Shown here: positions 16,404 through 25,214 of the stretch, in pieces
Position numbering within the stretch: the first letter of the stretch is position 1
Layout: every line of letters starts with the position of its first letter
Program-made: the position numbers and the translations under genes
Notes under the pieces: model-generated
What the model was told of the DNA's origin: nothing
Seen by the model: only the letters and a program-made list of their open reading frames with translations
Databases searched by the model: none
Source: Bacillota bacterium
GTDB lineage: Bacteria; Bacillota; Bacilli; Desulfuribacillales; Desulfuribacillaceae
Length of the DNA stretch: 55,675 nucleotides
NCBI GenBank assembly: GCA_023388635.1
Contig: JAEWFW010000052.1
Location: forward strand, 1-55,675
Reading direction: 5' to 3'

Positions 16404-16835
16404 TTACAGATCGTACACTTGTGAATCTTTGAAAATGTTAATGCCGTTAGTTTGTAGAATGTGGGTCGCTTCGTCGATATTTTCTACGCGAAATACGACG
16501 AGTGCCTGGGTAGTCTTTTTCTCTAAAAAGGCATACAGATACTCAATGTTCACATCGTTCTCATCCATTAGTGTCAATATTCTTCCCAGACCGCCGGGAG
16601 AATCTTCGATTTCTGCGGCGATTACATCTGTCTCGCTGACTGTAAACCCGGAGCTTTTCAGCACCTGATACGCTTCTGCAGGATTGTTGACGATTAAGCG
16701 CAGAATGCCGAAATCCGCCGTATCGGCAATTGACAGGGCACGGATGTTGATACCATGGTTGCCTAAGGTGCTAGTGACTTCGGCAAGCCGCCCCAGTTTG
16801 TTTTCCAAAAAGATAGAAAGTTGTTTTACTGTCAT
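16404..16835 (-). CDS. tandem ACT-domain protein
   Basis: 143 residues made of two ACT modules: residues 1-70 (KQLSIFLENKLGRLAEVTSTLGNHGINIRAL) and 72-143 (GGLGRILTLMDENDVNIEYLYAF). ACT domains bind amino acids. This two-ACT form is commonly found beside paaK and ior genes and is thought to sense aromatic amino acids, but I know of no demonstrated mechanism. It lies 86 bp downstream of the second paaK and is probably in its transcript. GCAGGTGA precedes the ATG. Confidence 0.88.
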   Translation of the reverse strand: MTVKQLSIFLENKLGRLAEVTSTLGNHGINIRALSIADTADFGILRLIVNNPAEAYQVLKSSGFTVSETDVIAAEIEDSPGGLGRILTLMDENDVNIEYLYAFLEKKTTQALVVFRVENIDEATHILQTNGINIFKDSQVYDL

Positions 16836-16921
16836 AAAATCACCTGCTTTCCATAAATAATTTAAGTGTAAAAAATGTAGATTAACGACGCTAAGTATAT
16901 CTATAACTTTATTTTATGCCT

Positions 16922-18220
16922 TTACAGGTTTCGTTTGTCAAGGATGCGTTTTGCTTTGCCTTCACTGCGCTCAATCGTTTTCGGTTCGACGAGGCGGACT
17001 TTGGCGGCAATTCCCAGCACGCTGTCAAGTTCGGCACAGATTTTGCGCTCCAGCTCTTCTAAGCGTTTGATTTTGTCGGAGAACATCGATTCGGAAACTT
17101 CTACCAGGATTTCTAATTGATCGAGGTTTCCTTTGCGGTCTACTATCAGTAAGTAATGCGGTTCTGTATCTCCGATTGACAATAATACACTTTCAACTTG
17201 TGAAGGGAATACGTTGACGCCGCGGATGATCAACATGTCGTCGGAGCGTCCGGTGACTCTTGTCATTTTCACATGGGAGCGACCGCAGGAACAAGGATCA
17301 ATCGACAATTTTGTGATATCCCTTGTGCGGTAACGAAGCAACGGAATGCCTTGTTTGGTGATCGTCGTGATTACCAGTTCACCTTCACTGCCGTAAGGAA
17401 GCACTTCGCCGGTGTCTGGGTCGATGATTTCTGTGATGAAATGGTCTTCGAAGATATGCAATCCGTTCTGTTCTTTGCATTCGGCGCCGACTCCGGGCCC
17501 CATGATTTCACTTAAACCATAAATATCATAGGCTTTGATTTGTAAACGCTGCTCAATTTCTTGACGCATTGCTTCCGTCCACGGCTCAGCTCCGAATACG
17601 CCGATTTTCAGATTCAAAGAGTCGCGGGGAATGCCCGATTCTTCTAAGACTTCGGCAATGAATAACGCATAGGATGGAGTACAGCATAGGACTTCTGTTT
17701 GGAAGTCTTGCAGGAATTTGATTTGGCGTTTCGTGTTACCGCCTGACACCGGCACGACGGTGGCGCCCAAGTGCTCCGCTCCGAAATGCAGACCCAATCC
17801 TCCGGTAAACAACCCATATCCGTAAGCATTTTGAATAATGCTATTCGGCGTCGCTCCGTATGAGGTGAGTGCGCGGGCGATTAAATCCTTCCATATTTCG
17901 ATGTCGCTTTTGGTGTAACCGACGACGGTCGGATTGCCTGTTGTTCCCGAGGAAGCGTGTAAACGCACGATATCTTTTTGCGGTGCGGCAAACAAGCCAA
18001 ACGGGTAGGTATCACGTAAATCCTGTTTCGTCGTAAAAGGTAATTTTGACAAGTCAGATAGGGAGCGGATATCCGACGGCTGGATTGCCAGTTGTTTGAA
18101 TTTCTCATGGTAAAACGGGACATTTTCATCGAGATGTTTTACCAGTTGCTGTAATCGTTGTAATTGCAGTGTTTCAAGCTGCGGACGTTCCAGAGTTTCT
18201 AATTCCGGTTGAAAGTACAT
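16922..18220 (-). CDS. paaK: phenylacetate-CoA ligase (second copy)
   Basis: 432 residues. Clearly a paralogue of the first copy: MYFQPELETLERPQLETLQL at the start, HASSGTTGNPTVVGYTKSD for AMP binding, GLSEIMGPGVGAEC, and RSDDMLIIRGVNVFPSQVES. The start at 18220 is set by GAGGAGATTGCCT before ATG; the longer frame to 18271 has no site. The two copies probably differ in aryl-acid preference (phenyl-, hydroxyphenyl- or indoleacetate) or in direction of use; this is inference. Confidence 0.92.
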   Translation of the reverse strand: MYFQPELETLERPQLETLQLQRLQQLVKHLDENVPFYHEKFKQLAIQPSDIRSLSDLSKLPFTTKQDLRDTYPFGLFAAPQKDIVRLHASSGTTGNPTVVGYTKSDIEIWKDLIARALTSYGATPNSIIQNAYGYGLFTGGLGLHFGAEHLGATVVPVSGGNTKRQIKFLQDFQTEVLCCTPSYALFIAEVLEESGIPRDSLNLKIGVFGAEPWTEAMRQEIEQRLQIKAYDIYGLSEIMGPGVGAECKEQNGLHIFEDHFITEIIDPDTGEVLPYGSEGELVITTITKQGIPLLRYRTRDITKLSIDPCSCGRSHVKMTRVTGRSDDMLIIRGVNVFPSQVESVLLSIGDTEPHYLLIVDRKGNLDQLEILVEVSESMFSDKIKRLEELERKICAELDSVLGIAAKVRLVEPKTIERSEGKAKRILDKRNL

Positions 18221-18477
18221 AGGCAATCTCCTCTCGGCTAAGGCATTTTGTTTTTTTACAGTATACTGCATGATCGGACTTTCGTCGACCTTTAGAATTT
18301 GATATATTTCGGGTTGGCGGTACGGTTGGACAAACTTTTGGGGGTCAAGTAAAATAGAAAGAGCAATTGCGGTCTTACATTGTGCCTACAATGCGAAGCA
18401 GCTCTTGCTGGAAACATCGAGTAACATGGAAGAGACGCGGAATTTGATTTTTGATGGGAAGTGAGGGAATCTTCCAC

Positions 18478-19224
18478 ATGAGAAAAATTTTATTACTTAG
18501 TGGTGCGATGATCAATGGATTGTCATTGGTTTACGGGTTGCTTATGAATTTCAGCGTGGTAGTTATAGCGGTCTATTGTTGTTCGCTGCTGCTGATTATT
18601 TATGGGGCATTTTTTCATAATAAAAAAGCGTTAAAAATTATTACGGTTATCTTTTCGTCACTGTTTGTTTTGTTTATCGCATTTACCGTGTTCGTTTGCC
18701 AGTACGGACAAAATGACAATGTCACATACGAAGAAGATGCGCTTATTGTGCTTGGAGCGAAGGTCAATGGAGAGACACCATCGTTGCTATTGGCAGAACG
18801 CCTGAACGCAGCGCTGCAGTATTACGACTTGAATCCCGATATTGTGATTGTCGTCAGTGGTGGACAAGGTCCGAATGAGGCGATCACCGAAGCGTTAGCG
18901 ATGGAAAGGTATCTGATGGCAAAAGGTGTGCCGGCTGACAAGATCATTCGTGAAGAACGATCAACTACGACGGTGGAAAATTTCGTGTTTTCTAAAGAAC
19001 TATTGGACAGTCATTTCGACGGTCTGTATAAAACGGTGATTGTCACTAATGATTTTCATATTTTTAGAAGTAACTTAATTGCCGAGGGTATTGGGATGGA
19101 AAGTTCCCACGTACATGCGAAAATTCCTTTGCGTAGTGTACCTGCGAATTATCTAAGGGAAACGATTGCAATTGTATTTCAAATATTGTTTAAAACCGGT
19201 CAAACGAGTACGCTTGTGAGCTGA
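18478..19224 (+). CDS. YdcF/SanA-family (DUF218) membrane protein
   Basis: 248 residues. Three hydrophobic segments occupy residues 1-75; the DUF218 domain follows with ALIVLGAKVNGETPSLLLAERL, IVVSGGQGPNEAITEALAM, the STTTVENFVFSKELL helix and VTNDFHIFRSNLIAE. The Asp/His at the end of that block and the SGG loop are typical family residues. Members are linked to envelope integrity and vancomycin sensitivity in E. coli (SanA, ElyC), but the reaction is not known. The start has a GTGAGGG site 9-15 bp upstream. It runs divergently from paaK. Confidence 0.8.
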   Translation: MRKILLLSGAMINGLSLVYGLLMNFSVVVIAVYCCSLLLIIYGAFFHNKKALKIITVIFSSLFVLFIAFTVFVCQYGQNDNVTYEEDALIVLGAKVNGETPSLLLAERLNAALQYYDLNPDIVIVVSGGQGPNEAITEALAMERYLMAKGVPADKIIREERSTTTVENFVFSKELLDSHFDGLYKTVIVTNDFHIFRSNLIAEGIGMESSHVHAKIPLRSVPANYLRETIAIVFQILFKTGQTSTLVS

Positions 19225-19240
19225 TAGAGGGGGCATATTG

Positions 19241-20098
19241 ATGAGATATTTTACAAAAGAATGGTACGAGCTTTGTCAGGAATGCCATTTGCATCTTTTG
19301 TTAAAAGTCAATGAAAAAGCGGAGGAATTTTCCGAAGAATATTATCAGAAATTATACCGGCGCAAGCTGCGTGAATTTCTAAAAATGGAGAAAGAGATTT
19401 CAGAAATGTCTGCCGATGATGTATTTGGAGCAGAGACAGCAGACCCTGATTTTACTGTACGAGTTAATGATGACAATCTGACTGCCGAAGAGCGGCTAGC
19501 GATTGCGGGAGATATAAAGCAGCAGATACTGGATGCTCGGAATGCTTACTCACCCGAGCCGTATGACGAGGCAGCACTCTGTGAACAGTTTCATGCCAAC
19601 CATGAAATACAAATTAGCTTGTTGAAAAATAGACTGCCTTCCGAGATTTTAGATATGGTCGTTGACATCCGTGTATTGGCGCTGGATGTAGCTGCCAAGC
19701 AAGTGAAAAAACAGCTCAGAATATGGTGCCGGGCAAATGAAAAGAAAATGAAGTACACTATGAAGGATTACCGGGACTATTTAGGCAAGAATGCAGAAAA
19801 TATTGGAACAGGTATTGTAAACAGATTTGCGTTTCACGATAGTAAATTAGATAGGATTCACACAACCGGCAGTGATGTCGTAGTGACCATCGAACCTTCG
19901 GGATTTACGGATATTAGAACCGTTATCTTTCGTAATGCCCGAATCGTTGAGCAGGACAGCAATTTGGAAGGGGCTTGGTGGCTATATGAGGAAATGTATT
20001 CTGTCGATGGCGGCAATGAGTATCACGCATTAGTACAATGCGCAGACGGTCAACTTGCTTATCTGACTGTATTTGCGGCTGCTGTGGAGTTTAAATAG
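19241..20098 (+). CDS. DUF4085-family protein
   Basis: 285 residues, mostly charged and soluble. The opening MRYFTKEWYELCQECHLHLLLKV and the YYQKLYRRKLREFLK segment fit DUF4085 as I remember it; function unknown. The C-terminal half (FAFHDSKLDRIHTTGSDVVVTIEPSG) looks like a beta-rich domain. The start at 19241 is placed by GAGGGGG at 19227-19233. The TAG stop at 20096-20098 is followed in the same frame by 32 more sense codons of repeated Glu/Leu/Lys composition (see the 9-nt repeat). It is followed by its own terminator. Confidence 0.7.
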   Translation: MRYFTKEWYELCQECHLHLLLKVNEKAEEFSEEYYQKLYRRKLREFLKMEKEISEMSADDVFGAETADPDFTVRVNDDNLTAEERLAIAGDIKQQILDARNAYSPEPYDEAALCEQFHANHEIQISLLKNRLPSEILDMVVDIRVLALDVAAKQVKKQLRIWCRANEKKMKYTMKDYRDYLGKNAENIGTGIVNRFAFHDSKLDRIHTTGSDVVVTIEPSGFTDIRTVIFRNARIVEQDSNLEGAWWLYEEMYSVDGGNEYHALVQCADGQLAYLTVFAAAVEFK

Positions 20099-20106
20099 GA
20101 GCGCGG

Positions 20107-20206
20107 AGAATTCAGAGAATTCAGAGAGTTAGAAGAATTAAAACAGTTAAAAGAATTAAAAGAGCGAAGAGAATTCCTAGAGGTTAAGAGAGCCTAGAGA
20201 GTACAG
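20107..20206. repeat. degenerate 9-nt tandem repeat, 11 units
   Basis: Units begin at 20107, 116, 125, 134, 143, 152, 161, 170, 179, 189 and 198 with consensus AGAATTAAG; the first two units are identical (AGAATTCAG). Only one 1-nt slip breaks the phase. The period is a multiple of three, and the frame continuing from the preceding gene stays open to a TAG at 20195-20197. Confidence 0.85.
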
Positions 20207-20233
20207 GGGGTTAAAGTTCCTGTACTCTTTTTC
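20198..20233 (+). terminator. terminator downstream of the DUF4085 gene
   Basis: AGAGTACAGG (20198-20207) pairs perfectly with CCTGTACTCT (20219-20228), followed by TTTTTC. The left arm uses the last 9-nt repeat unit, and the right arm lies inside the 3' end of the convergent LysR gene. Confidence 0.85.
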
Positions 20234-21089
20234 TATATGGAAGATATTCCAGAAAGCGCTGCGCGGCAAGGGAAAGTGACTTTTGATCGCGCATCGCAAT
20301 GCCGATATTGCGATAGGCTGGTATTTCCAGTTCTTTCGTGACGATATTGTAGGGGATGCGTTGCAGAATTAGTTCAGGCAGGATGCTGATGCCCAGACCG
20401 TTCTCCACCATCGACATAATTGCGTAGTCATCCCAAGTTGTGAAATTTATCTGCGGAGTCAATTGGTTTTGCTCAAAAATTGCCGAGATTTCTGTCTTTG
20501 AGCCCTTTTCCAGCAGCATGAATGGGCTGTTCTCCAGCTCTTTCATCGGGAATTTGTCACATCCGGCAAATGGATGATCTTGCGGAAGCACGACAAGTAG
20601 ACGGTCTTGCTCCAACGGCAGTGTCTGCAGTTCAATATTCGTCGGAAGCCGCAGGAATCCGAAATCCACACGACCTTCGCGAATCCAATGTTCAATTTCT
20701 ATATAATCGCCAAGCAGCAGTTCAAAATCGATTTTCGGATAGTCTCGGTGGAACATCTTAATCATGTTGGGCAGCCAGTGGGTAGCAGCGCTGGAAAAGG
20801 TGCCGATACGGATCAAGCCCGATTGCATGTCGTGCAGGTTATGGACTTGTGCTGTCAGCATTTCCTGTTCGTTGCAGATGCGTTGCAGCATCGGCAGCAA
20901 TTTCAATCCGTCAGAGGTAAGGCTGACGCCGCTTCTGCTTCTTTCCAGCAGCGAGATACCCCATTCTGTCTCTAGATCGTTGATCATCCGGCTGACACCG
21001 GACTGCGTGTAGTTCAATGCTTCCGCGGCTTTTGTGAAGCTGCCATACTGTACAGTTTTTACAAATGCCATGTATTTCTGTATGTTCAT
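20211..21089 (-). CDS. LysR-family transcriptional regulator
   Basis: 292 residues. N-terminal winged HTH: MAFVKTVQYGSFTKAAEALNYTQSGVSRMINDLE. The remainder is the substrate-binding effector domain (LIRIGTFSSAATHWLPNMIKMF onward), including the hinge and a typical C-terminal LPYRKR tail. The start at 21089 uses GAGGTG; the frame to 21143 lacks a site. It is divergent from an EamA exporter, which it probably controls through the palindrome at 21180-21198. Confidence 0.92.
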   Translation of the reverse strand: MNIQKYMAFVKTVQYGSFTKAAEALNYTQSGVSRMINDLETEWGISLLERSRSGVSLTSDGLKLLPMLQRICNEQEMLTAQVHNLHDMQSGLIRIGTFSSAATHWLPNMIKMFHRDYPKIDFELLLGDYIEIEHWIREGRVDFGFLRLPTNIELQTLPLEQDRLLVVLPQDHPFAGCDKFPMKELENSPFMLLEKGSKTEISAIFEQNQLTPQINFTTWDDYAIMSMVENGLGISILPELILQRIPYNIVTKELEIPAYRNIGIAMRDQKSLSLAAQRFLEYLPYRKRVQEL

Positions 21090-21179
21090 TTTGCACCTCA
21101 CGATACATTTGTTTTTTTCATGCAAATTATGATAAACATTCATTTTCGTTATGTTTGGAATTATGATATATTACTCCTG

Positions 21180-21198
21180 TTTGCAATGCAACTGCAAA
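21180..21198. promoter_or_regulatory. candidate LysR operator
   Basis: TTTGCA-N7-TGCAAA perfect dyad (T-N11-A pattern), 39 bp before the exporter start and 91 bp from the LysR start. Confidence 0.5.
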
Positions 21199-21236
21199 TA
21201 GTGGAATTACGCACACACAACATGATAGGAGATATG

Positions 21237-22157
21237 ATGAAAATGAAAAAGGCGTATTTTAAGTATATTGCTGCTTTATTGATGTTCGGTTTGAACGGCA
21301 TTGTTGCAAGTTACATATCGTTGGACAGTTATGAAATTGTGTTTACGAGGACGCTGATTGGTAGTTTGTTTTTGGTGTTGATTTTTATGGCACTTCGCCA
21401 AAAAGCGCATTTTAGAGAAAATAAGCTGCACTTTGTCTATTTGATGATTTCCGGTATGGCTATGGGCGGAAGTTGGCTATTCCTGTATGAAGCGTATCGT
21501 CAGGTTGGTGTCAGTAATGCTACGCTGCTTTATTATTGCGGTCCGATGATTGTGATGGTTCTTTCACCGATTTTGTTCAAAGAAAAATTAACATCGATCA
21601 AAATCTTTGGGTTTCTTGGCGTATTGGTAGGTATGTTGTGCATCAATATAGAAGTTTTGGCGACGGGGAAAACGGCATGGGGTTTGTTTTGTGGTGCTAT
21701 GTCGGCGGTTACATACGCTTTGATGGTGATTTTCAATAAGCAGGCAAAAAGTATCGGCGGCCTGGAGAACTCGATGTGGCAATTGCTCGCAAGTTTTTTG
21801 ACAGTTGCCGTTTTTGTGGGGATTAAGCAGGGATTTGTCTTAGATATTGATTCGGGAAGCGTGATTCCGATCTTGATTCTCGGCATTGTCAACACAGGTG
21901 TTGGATGCTATTTTTACTTTTCTTCTATAGGCAGTTTGCCTGTGCAGACGGTGGCGATTTTCGGTTATTTAGAGCCACTGTCAGCCGTCGTTTTTTCAGT
22001 GGTTTTCTTGAGTGAGACGATGGGAATTGCACAGATTATCGGTGCTGTGCTGATCCTCGGAGGAGCCGCGTTTGGGGAATTTTTCACTCTGAAAAGTAAT
22101 GCTAATAGGCTCCCGTCACATTTTGAAATGGCTTCTGTGGGTGTGAACGAGGAATGA
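21237..22157 (+). CDS. EamA/DMT-superfamily transporter
   Basis: 306 residues with ten hydrophobic helices in two EamA repeats (first about residues 5-135, second about 150-285). ISLDSYEIVFTRTLIGSLFL and YEAYRQVGVSNATLLYYCGP mark repeat one; SIGSLPVQTVAIFGYLEPLSAV marks repeat two. It is a metabolite or drug exporter of unknown substrate. TAGGAG at 21226-21231 places the start at 21237 (21243 also possible). The LysR neighbour and operator suggest inducible expression. Confidence 0.88.
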   Translation: MKMKKAYFKYIAALLMFGLNGIVASYISLDSYEIVFTRTLIGSLFLVLIFMALRQKAHFRENKLHFVYLMISGMAMGGSWLFLYEAYRQVGVSNATLLYYCGPMIVMVLSPILFKEKLTSIKIFGFLGVLVGMLCINIEVLATGKTAWGLFCGAMSAVTYALMVIFNKQAKSIGGLENSMWQLLASFLTVAVFVGIKQGFVLDIDSGSVIPILILGIVNTGVGCYFYFSSIGSLPVQTVAIFGYLEPLSAVVFSVVFLSETMGIAQIIGAVLILGGAAFGEFFTLKSNANRLPSHFEMASVGVNEE

Positions 22158-22185
22158 CGTAAGTGCAAGTGAATAATGATTTTGT

Positions 22186-23433
22186 TTACTCGCCCGTGTA
22201 AATGAAGACCGATCCGTCTTCGATAAAATCCAATTCTGCATATTTCGGTATTTCAGAAGAATTGTCCGCTTGAAAAATCAGTTTTCCATTTACAATTTTA
22301 AAAATATAAATATTGCGTTGATCATCTGTTGTTAAAATTAGTTCGTCTTTCGAGACTTTATAGCTACCGATCGGTAGGTAACTGCTCAGTACAGAATGAT
22401 GAAATACAAATTGCTTTTCGTCCCCTAATACGACTGAGGGTGGGAGCGCTTTTTGTGCATTTTCCAATTTGTAAGTTCCGACGGGAAGAACATGTTGTAT
22501 GGGGTTTGTCATAAGCCCTACGAAAACGATTATTACTGCAATCACAGATACTAGAATGATCTTGAAAGACGGCTTTTGGTAATTCAGCACGTTCTTGATT
22601 CTTGCCTTTGTATTGTTTTCACCGAAAGCGAGCGGAGTGCTGAGTGTTATTTTTCTGCCTGCCGCGAGACGTAATAATGATATGGAATATTCTTGGCGTA
22701 TATCTGTGTCCATTTGCTTTATCACATTCTCATCGCACGACATTTCCATGTCTTTGACAAATAGAATGAAGGCGATCCAGACGAGCGGGTTGAACCAGTG
22801 AAGGGTCAGAGCTACAACTGCGATCATTTTCGTAATGTGGTCCATGTGCTTAATATGTGTTTGTTCATGCAGAATGATATATTCCTGCTCTTGTTTTGAA
22901 AGGATAGATGGCAGATAGATTTTCGGGCGTATGAAACCGATCACAAAAGGGGATGCGATATGATCCGCAAGGTAAATATTATCACGCCATCGCACTGCGC
23001 CAATCAGTTGGGAACGCAAACGCAACAGTGATGTAATGCCGTATAAGAATAAGACGCTGATACCGGCGATCCAAATATATTCGGCTATGAACATGTGGAT
23101 TTGCATGGGGTTGATGCTTGCGTACGGGACTGCTTGCTGTGTCGCAAGAATTGGGTTTGCCAGGCTGTCTATCGAGCTGATTCCTGTGTCGATTTGCGGG
23201 ATTTTTGCGTACATAATTGTATCCGGTATCGATTTTGTATTGATTGCTAGGAAACTGAACAGGCTCTCGAAAGAGAAGGGACATAGCAGCCGAAAGAAAA
23301 CTACGCTCCACAGGGCGTATGAGAAGATTTTCAGTGTTTTTTTCAGTAATAGTCTTACAAACAAGACAACAAGGATGACATAGCTTGCTGTCAGACTCAT
23401 GTTCAGAACTTGTAGAAATATGGTATCAAGCAT
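22186..23433 (-). CDS. BlaR1/MecR1-type M56 membrane metallopeptidase
   Basis: 415 residues. Four or so membrane segments with a cytoplasmic zinc-protease loop; LHEQTHIKHMDH gives the HExxH motif, and MEMSCDENVI supplies the downstream zinc ligand Glu. After the last membrane segment (about residue 295) the external part is only about 120 residues, ending YTGE. It lacks the penicillin-binding sensor of true BlaR1 (about 250 residues with SxxK). It therefore probably senses another envelope signal and cleaves the upstream BlaI-like repressor. AAGGGGTG precedes the ATG. Confidence 0.88.
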   Translation of the reverse strand: MLDTIFLQVLNMSLTASYVILVVLFVRLLLKKTLKIFSYALWSVVFFRLLCPFSFESLFSFLAINTKSIPDTIMYAKIPQIDTGISSIDSLANPILATQQAVPYASINPMQIHMFIAEYIWIAGISVLFLYGITSLLRLRSQLIGAVRWRDNIYLADHIASPFVIGFIRPKIYLPSILSKQEQEYIILHEQTHIKHMDHITKMIAVVALTLHWFNPLVWIAFILFVKDMEMSCDENVIKQMDTDIRQEYSISLLRLAAGRKITLSTPLAFGENNTKARIKNVLNYQKPSFKIILVSVIAVIIVFVGLMTNPIQHVLPVGTYKLENAQKALPPSVVLGDEKQFVFHHSVLSSYLPIGSYKVSKDELILTTDDQRNIYIFKIVNGKLIFQADNSSEIPKYAELDFIEDGSVFIYTGE

Positions 23434-23443
23434 GACGATTTTT

Positions 23444-23803
23444 TCACCCCTTATGTTGTGTAATCAATTTTTGCAGTTCGGCAATGTCTTTGTCACTTAG
23501 CTTCTTGCGCGTTGTAAATGCCGCTAAAAAGTGTGGAAGTGAGCCGTCAAATGTTTCTTCAACAAATTGTTCACTTTGCAATGCCTGAAATTCTTGCTGC
23601 GTGATTAGCGAGTGGACAACACTGTTATTGTTGTGGAAAATCTTTCGCTCACACAATCTTCTGAGCATCGTGTAGGTAGTTGATTTTTTCCAATCCAGCT
23701 CTTTTTCACAGAGCTTCACCAGCTCACCCGATGGAATCGGTTCGTTACTCCAGATGAGTTCCGCAAATTTTGTTTCCATAGCTCCCAGTTTATAATCTGA
23801 CAA
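23444..23803 (-). CDS. BlaI/MecI-family repressor
   Basis: 119 residues, family length. Winged-helix domain: LGAMETKFAELIWSNEPIPS, SGELVKLCEKELDWKKSTTYTMLRRL. The C-terminal dimerisation part is where the partner protease cleaves. I take the TTG at 23803 as start because GAGAGG lies eight bases before it; the ATG at 23812 directly abuts that site and 23887 is too far upstream. It is followed after 10 bp by the M56 protease gene, the standard repressor-sensor pair. Two dyads upstream are candidate operators. No beta-lactamase is nearby. Confidence 0.85.
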   Translation of the reverse strand: MSDYKLGAMETKFAELIWSNEPIPSGELVKLCEKELDWKKSTTYTMLRRLCERKIFHNNNSVVHSLITQQEFQALQSEQFVEETFDGSLPHFLAAFTTRKKLSDKDIAELQKLITQHKG

Positions 23804-23896
23804 AGCACTCATCCTCTCATAAGTGGTCTTTACATTGATAGGTTTGTTCCAGTAGGTTTTAGTAATTACTATAGGGTCATATTGCAACTTTTTATC

Positions 23897-23942
23897 GGTT
23901 TAACAACATTAGACCTGAGATTAGTTTAACGTTATTAAACTA
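23897..23942. promoter_or_regulatory. two candidate BlaI-like operators
   Basis: TAGTTTAA-CGTTA-TTAAACTA (23922-23942) is a perfect dyad; GGTTTAA-CAACA-TTAGACC (23897-23915) is a weaker version with the same 5-bp centre. Centres are 26 bp apart, in the promoter region of the repressor gene. Confidence 0.55.
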
Positions 23943-24023
23943 GATTGTCAATCGCCACCATCGGCGTGGTATAATAAGAGCGGTTATCTAAATTGTATGA
24001 ATTTATTGTGGGAGACAACGGAT

Positions 24024-25100
24024 ATGTATGATATAGCGATTATTGGTCTCGGTCCGGCGGGTGCGACATTGGCGAGGCTGCTAAATTCAAAGTATAAAGT
24101 GATTGCCATCGACAAAAAAGATACACAGGGCGAGCACGACAATCGAGATCGAGGATTTCGGAAGCCGTGCGGTGGTCTTTTGGCGGTCGATGCGCAGAAA
24201 TCGTTATCGAAATTCAATTTAACATTACCTAAAGATATCCTCGTCGATCCGCAGATATTTGCAGTGCGAACGGTCGATACGAAACAGAATTTACAGAGGT
24301 ATTATCAGAGATTTTATATGAATATGGATAGACATAAATTTGATCTGTGGCTGATGAGTCTGATTCCTGAGTCTGTCGATGTGATGGATCGTGCATGCTG
24401 TACGGAGATCAAGCGAACGGATGGGGTGTATACAATCACTTTCCGCAGAGATTCCGAGTTACATACCGTGCAGGCAAAATACATTGTAGGCGCTGACGGG
24501 GCTGCTTCGCTCGTGAGGCGGACATTGTTTCATAAAAAGAAAATCCGCCAGTATGTCTCTATACAGAAATGGTATGTAGATCATAATATTCGCCCGCTGT
24601 ATTCTTGTTTTTTTGATTCCGATATCACAGACTGCTACGGATGGAGCGTGTCGAAAGACGGATATTTTATCGTCGGTGGCGCTTTTCCCGCCAGCGGAAG
24701 TAAAAAGCGCTTTGAAGCGTTGCAGAGCAAGCTGGAGAGCCGCGGTTATGTATTTGGCGATGTCGTCAAAACAGAGGCTTGCGTCGTCCTTCGACCATAT
24801 GGATTTTTTGATCATTGCAGCGGCAAGGACAATGCGTTTCTAATTGGTGAGGCTGCGGGATTCATCAGTCCAAGTTCTCTGGAAGGAATCAGTCATGCGT
24901 TCAATAGTGCTGCGGAACTCGCCTCTGTATTCGATGGCAAAATGAACAATCCTAACAGAGAGTACAGCAGAAAGGTGCGCAAAATACGCATAAAACTGGT
25001 GCTGAAAAATATGAAATCGTTCTTTATGTATTTTCCGCCTGCACGTTGGTTAGTGATGAAAAGTAAGTTGCAGAGCATTGATGTGATTGAACATATGTAA
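24024..25100 (+). CDS. FAD-dependent oxidoreductase, geranylgeranyl-reductase family
   Basis: 358 residues. The N-terminal FAD motif is MYDIAIIGLGPAGATLARLL; FRKPCGGLL is the conserved PCGG segment of geranylgeranyl-reductase-like flavoproteins; VGADGAASLVRR and LIGEAAGFISPSSLEGIS are the GD and second FAD motifs. The likely substrate is a polyprenyl or other hydrophobic alkene, not determinable here. The start at 24024 follows GGGAG (24010-24014); an upstream ATG at 23997 has no site. It is monocistronic, ending at a strong hairpin. Confidence 0.85.
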   Translation: MYDIAIIGLGPAGATLARLLNSKYKVIAIDKKDTQGEHDNRDRGFRKPCGGLLAVDAQKSLSKFNLTLPKDILVDPQIFAVRTVDTKQNLQRYYQRFYMNMDRHKFDLWLMSLIPESVDVMDRACCTEIKRTDGVYTITFRRDSELHTVQAKYIVGADGAASLVRRTLFHKKKIRQYVSIQKWYVDHNIRPLYSCFFDSDITDCYGWSVSKDGYFIVGGAFPASGSKKRFEALQSKLESRGYVFGDVVKTEACVVLRPYGFFDHCSGKDNAFLIGEAAGFISPSSLEGISHAFNSAAELASVFDGKMNNPNREYSRKVRKIRIKLVLKNMKSFFMYFPPARWLVMKSKLQSIDVIEHM

Positions 25101-25130
25101 TAGTAACATAGACTACTGCCGTATATCACA

Positions 25131-25159
25131 ACAGCTTCTTGTCATAGACAAGAAGCTGT
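25131..25159. terminator. bidirectional terminator hairpin
   Basis: ACAGCTTCTTGTC / GACAAGAAGCTGT, a 13-bp perfect stem with a 3-nt loop, between convergent genes. T-tracts are weak on both sides. Confidence 0.7.
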
Positions 25160-25214
25160 TTGCCGAAATGCGCGTTTTTTATTATAATCACGACTAGCTT
25201 GTGACGATTAGATA

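Noticed and set aside
20107..20206. Possible CRISPR-like array from the regular repeat
   Set aside because: Units are 9 nt and contiguous with no spacers; no cas genes.
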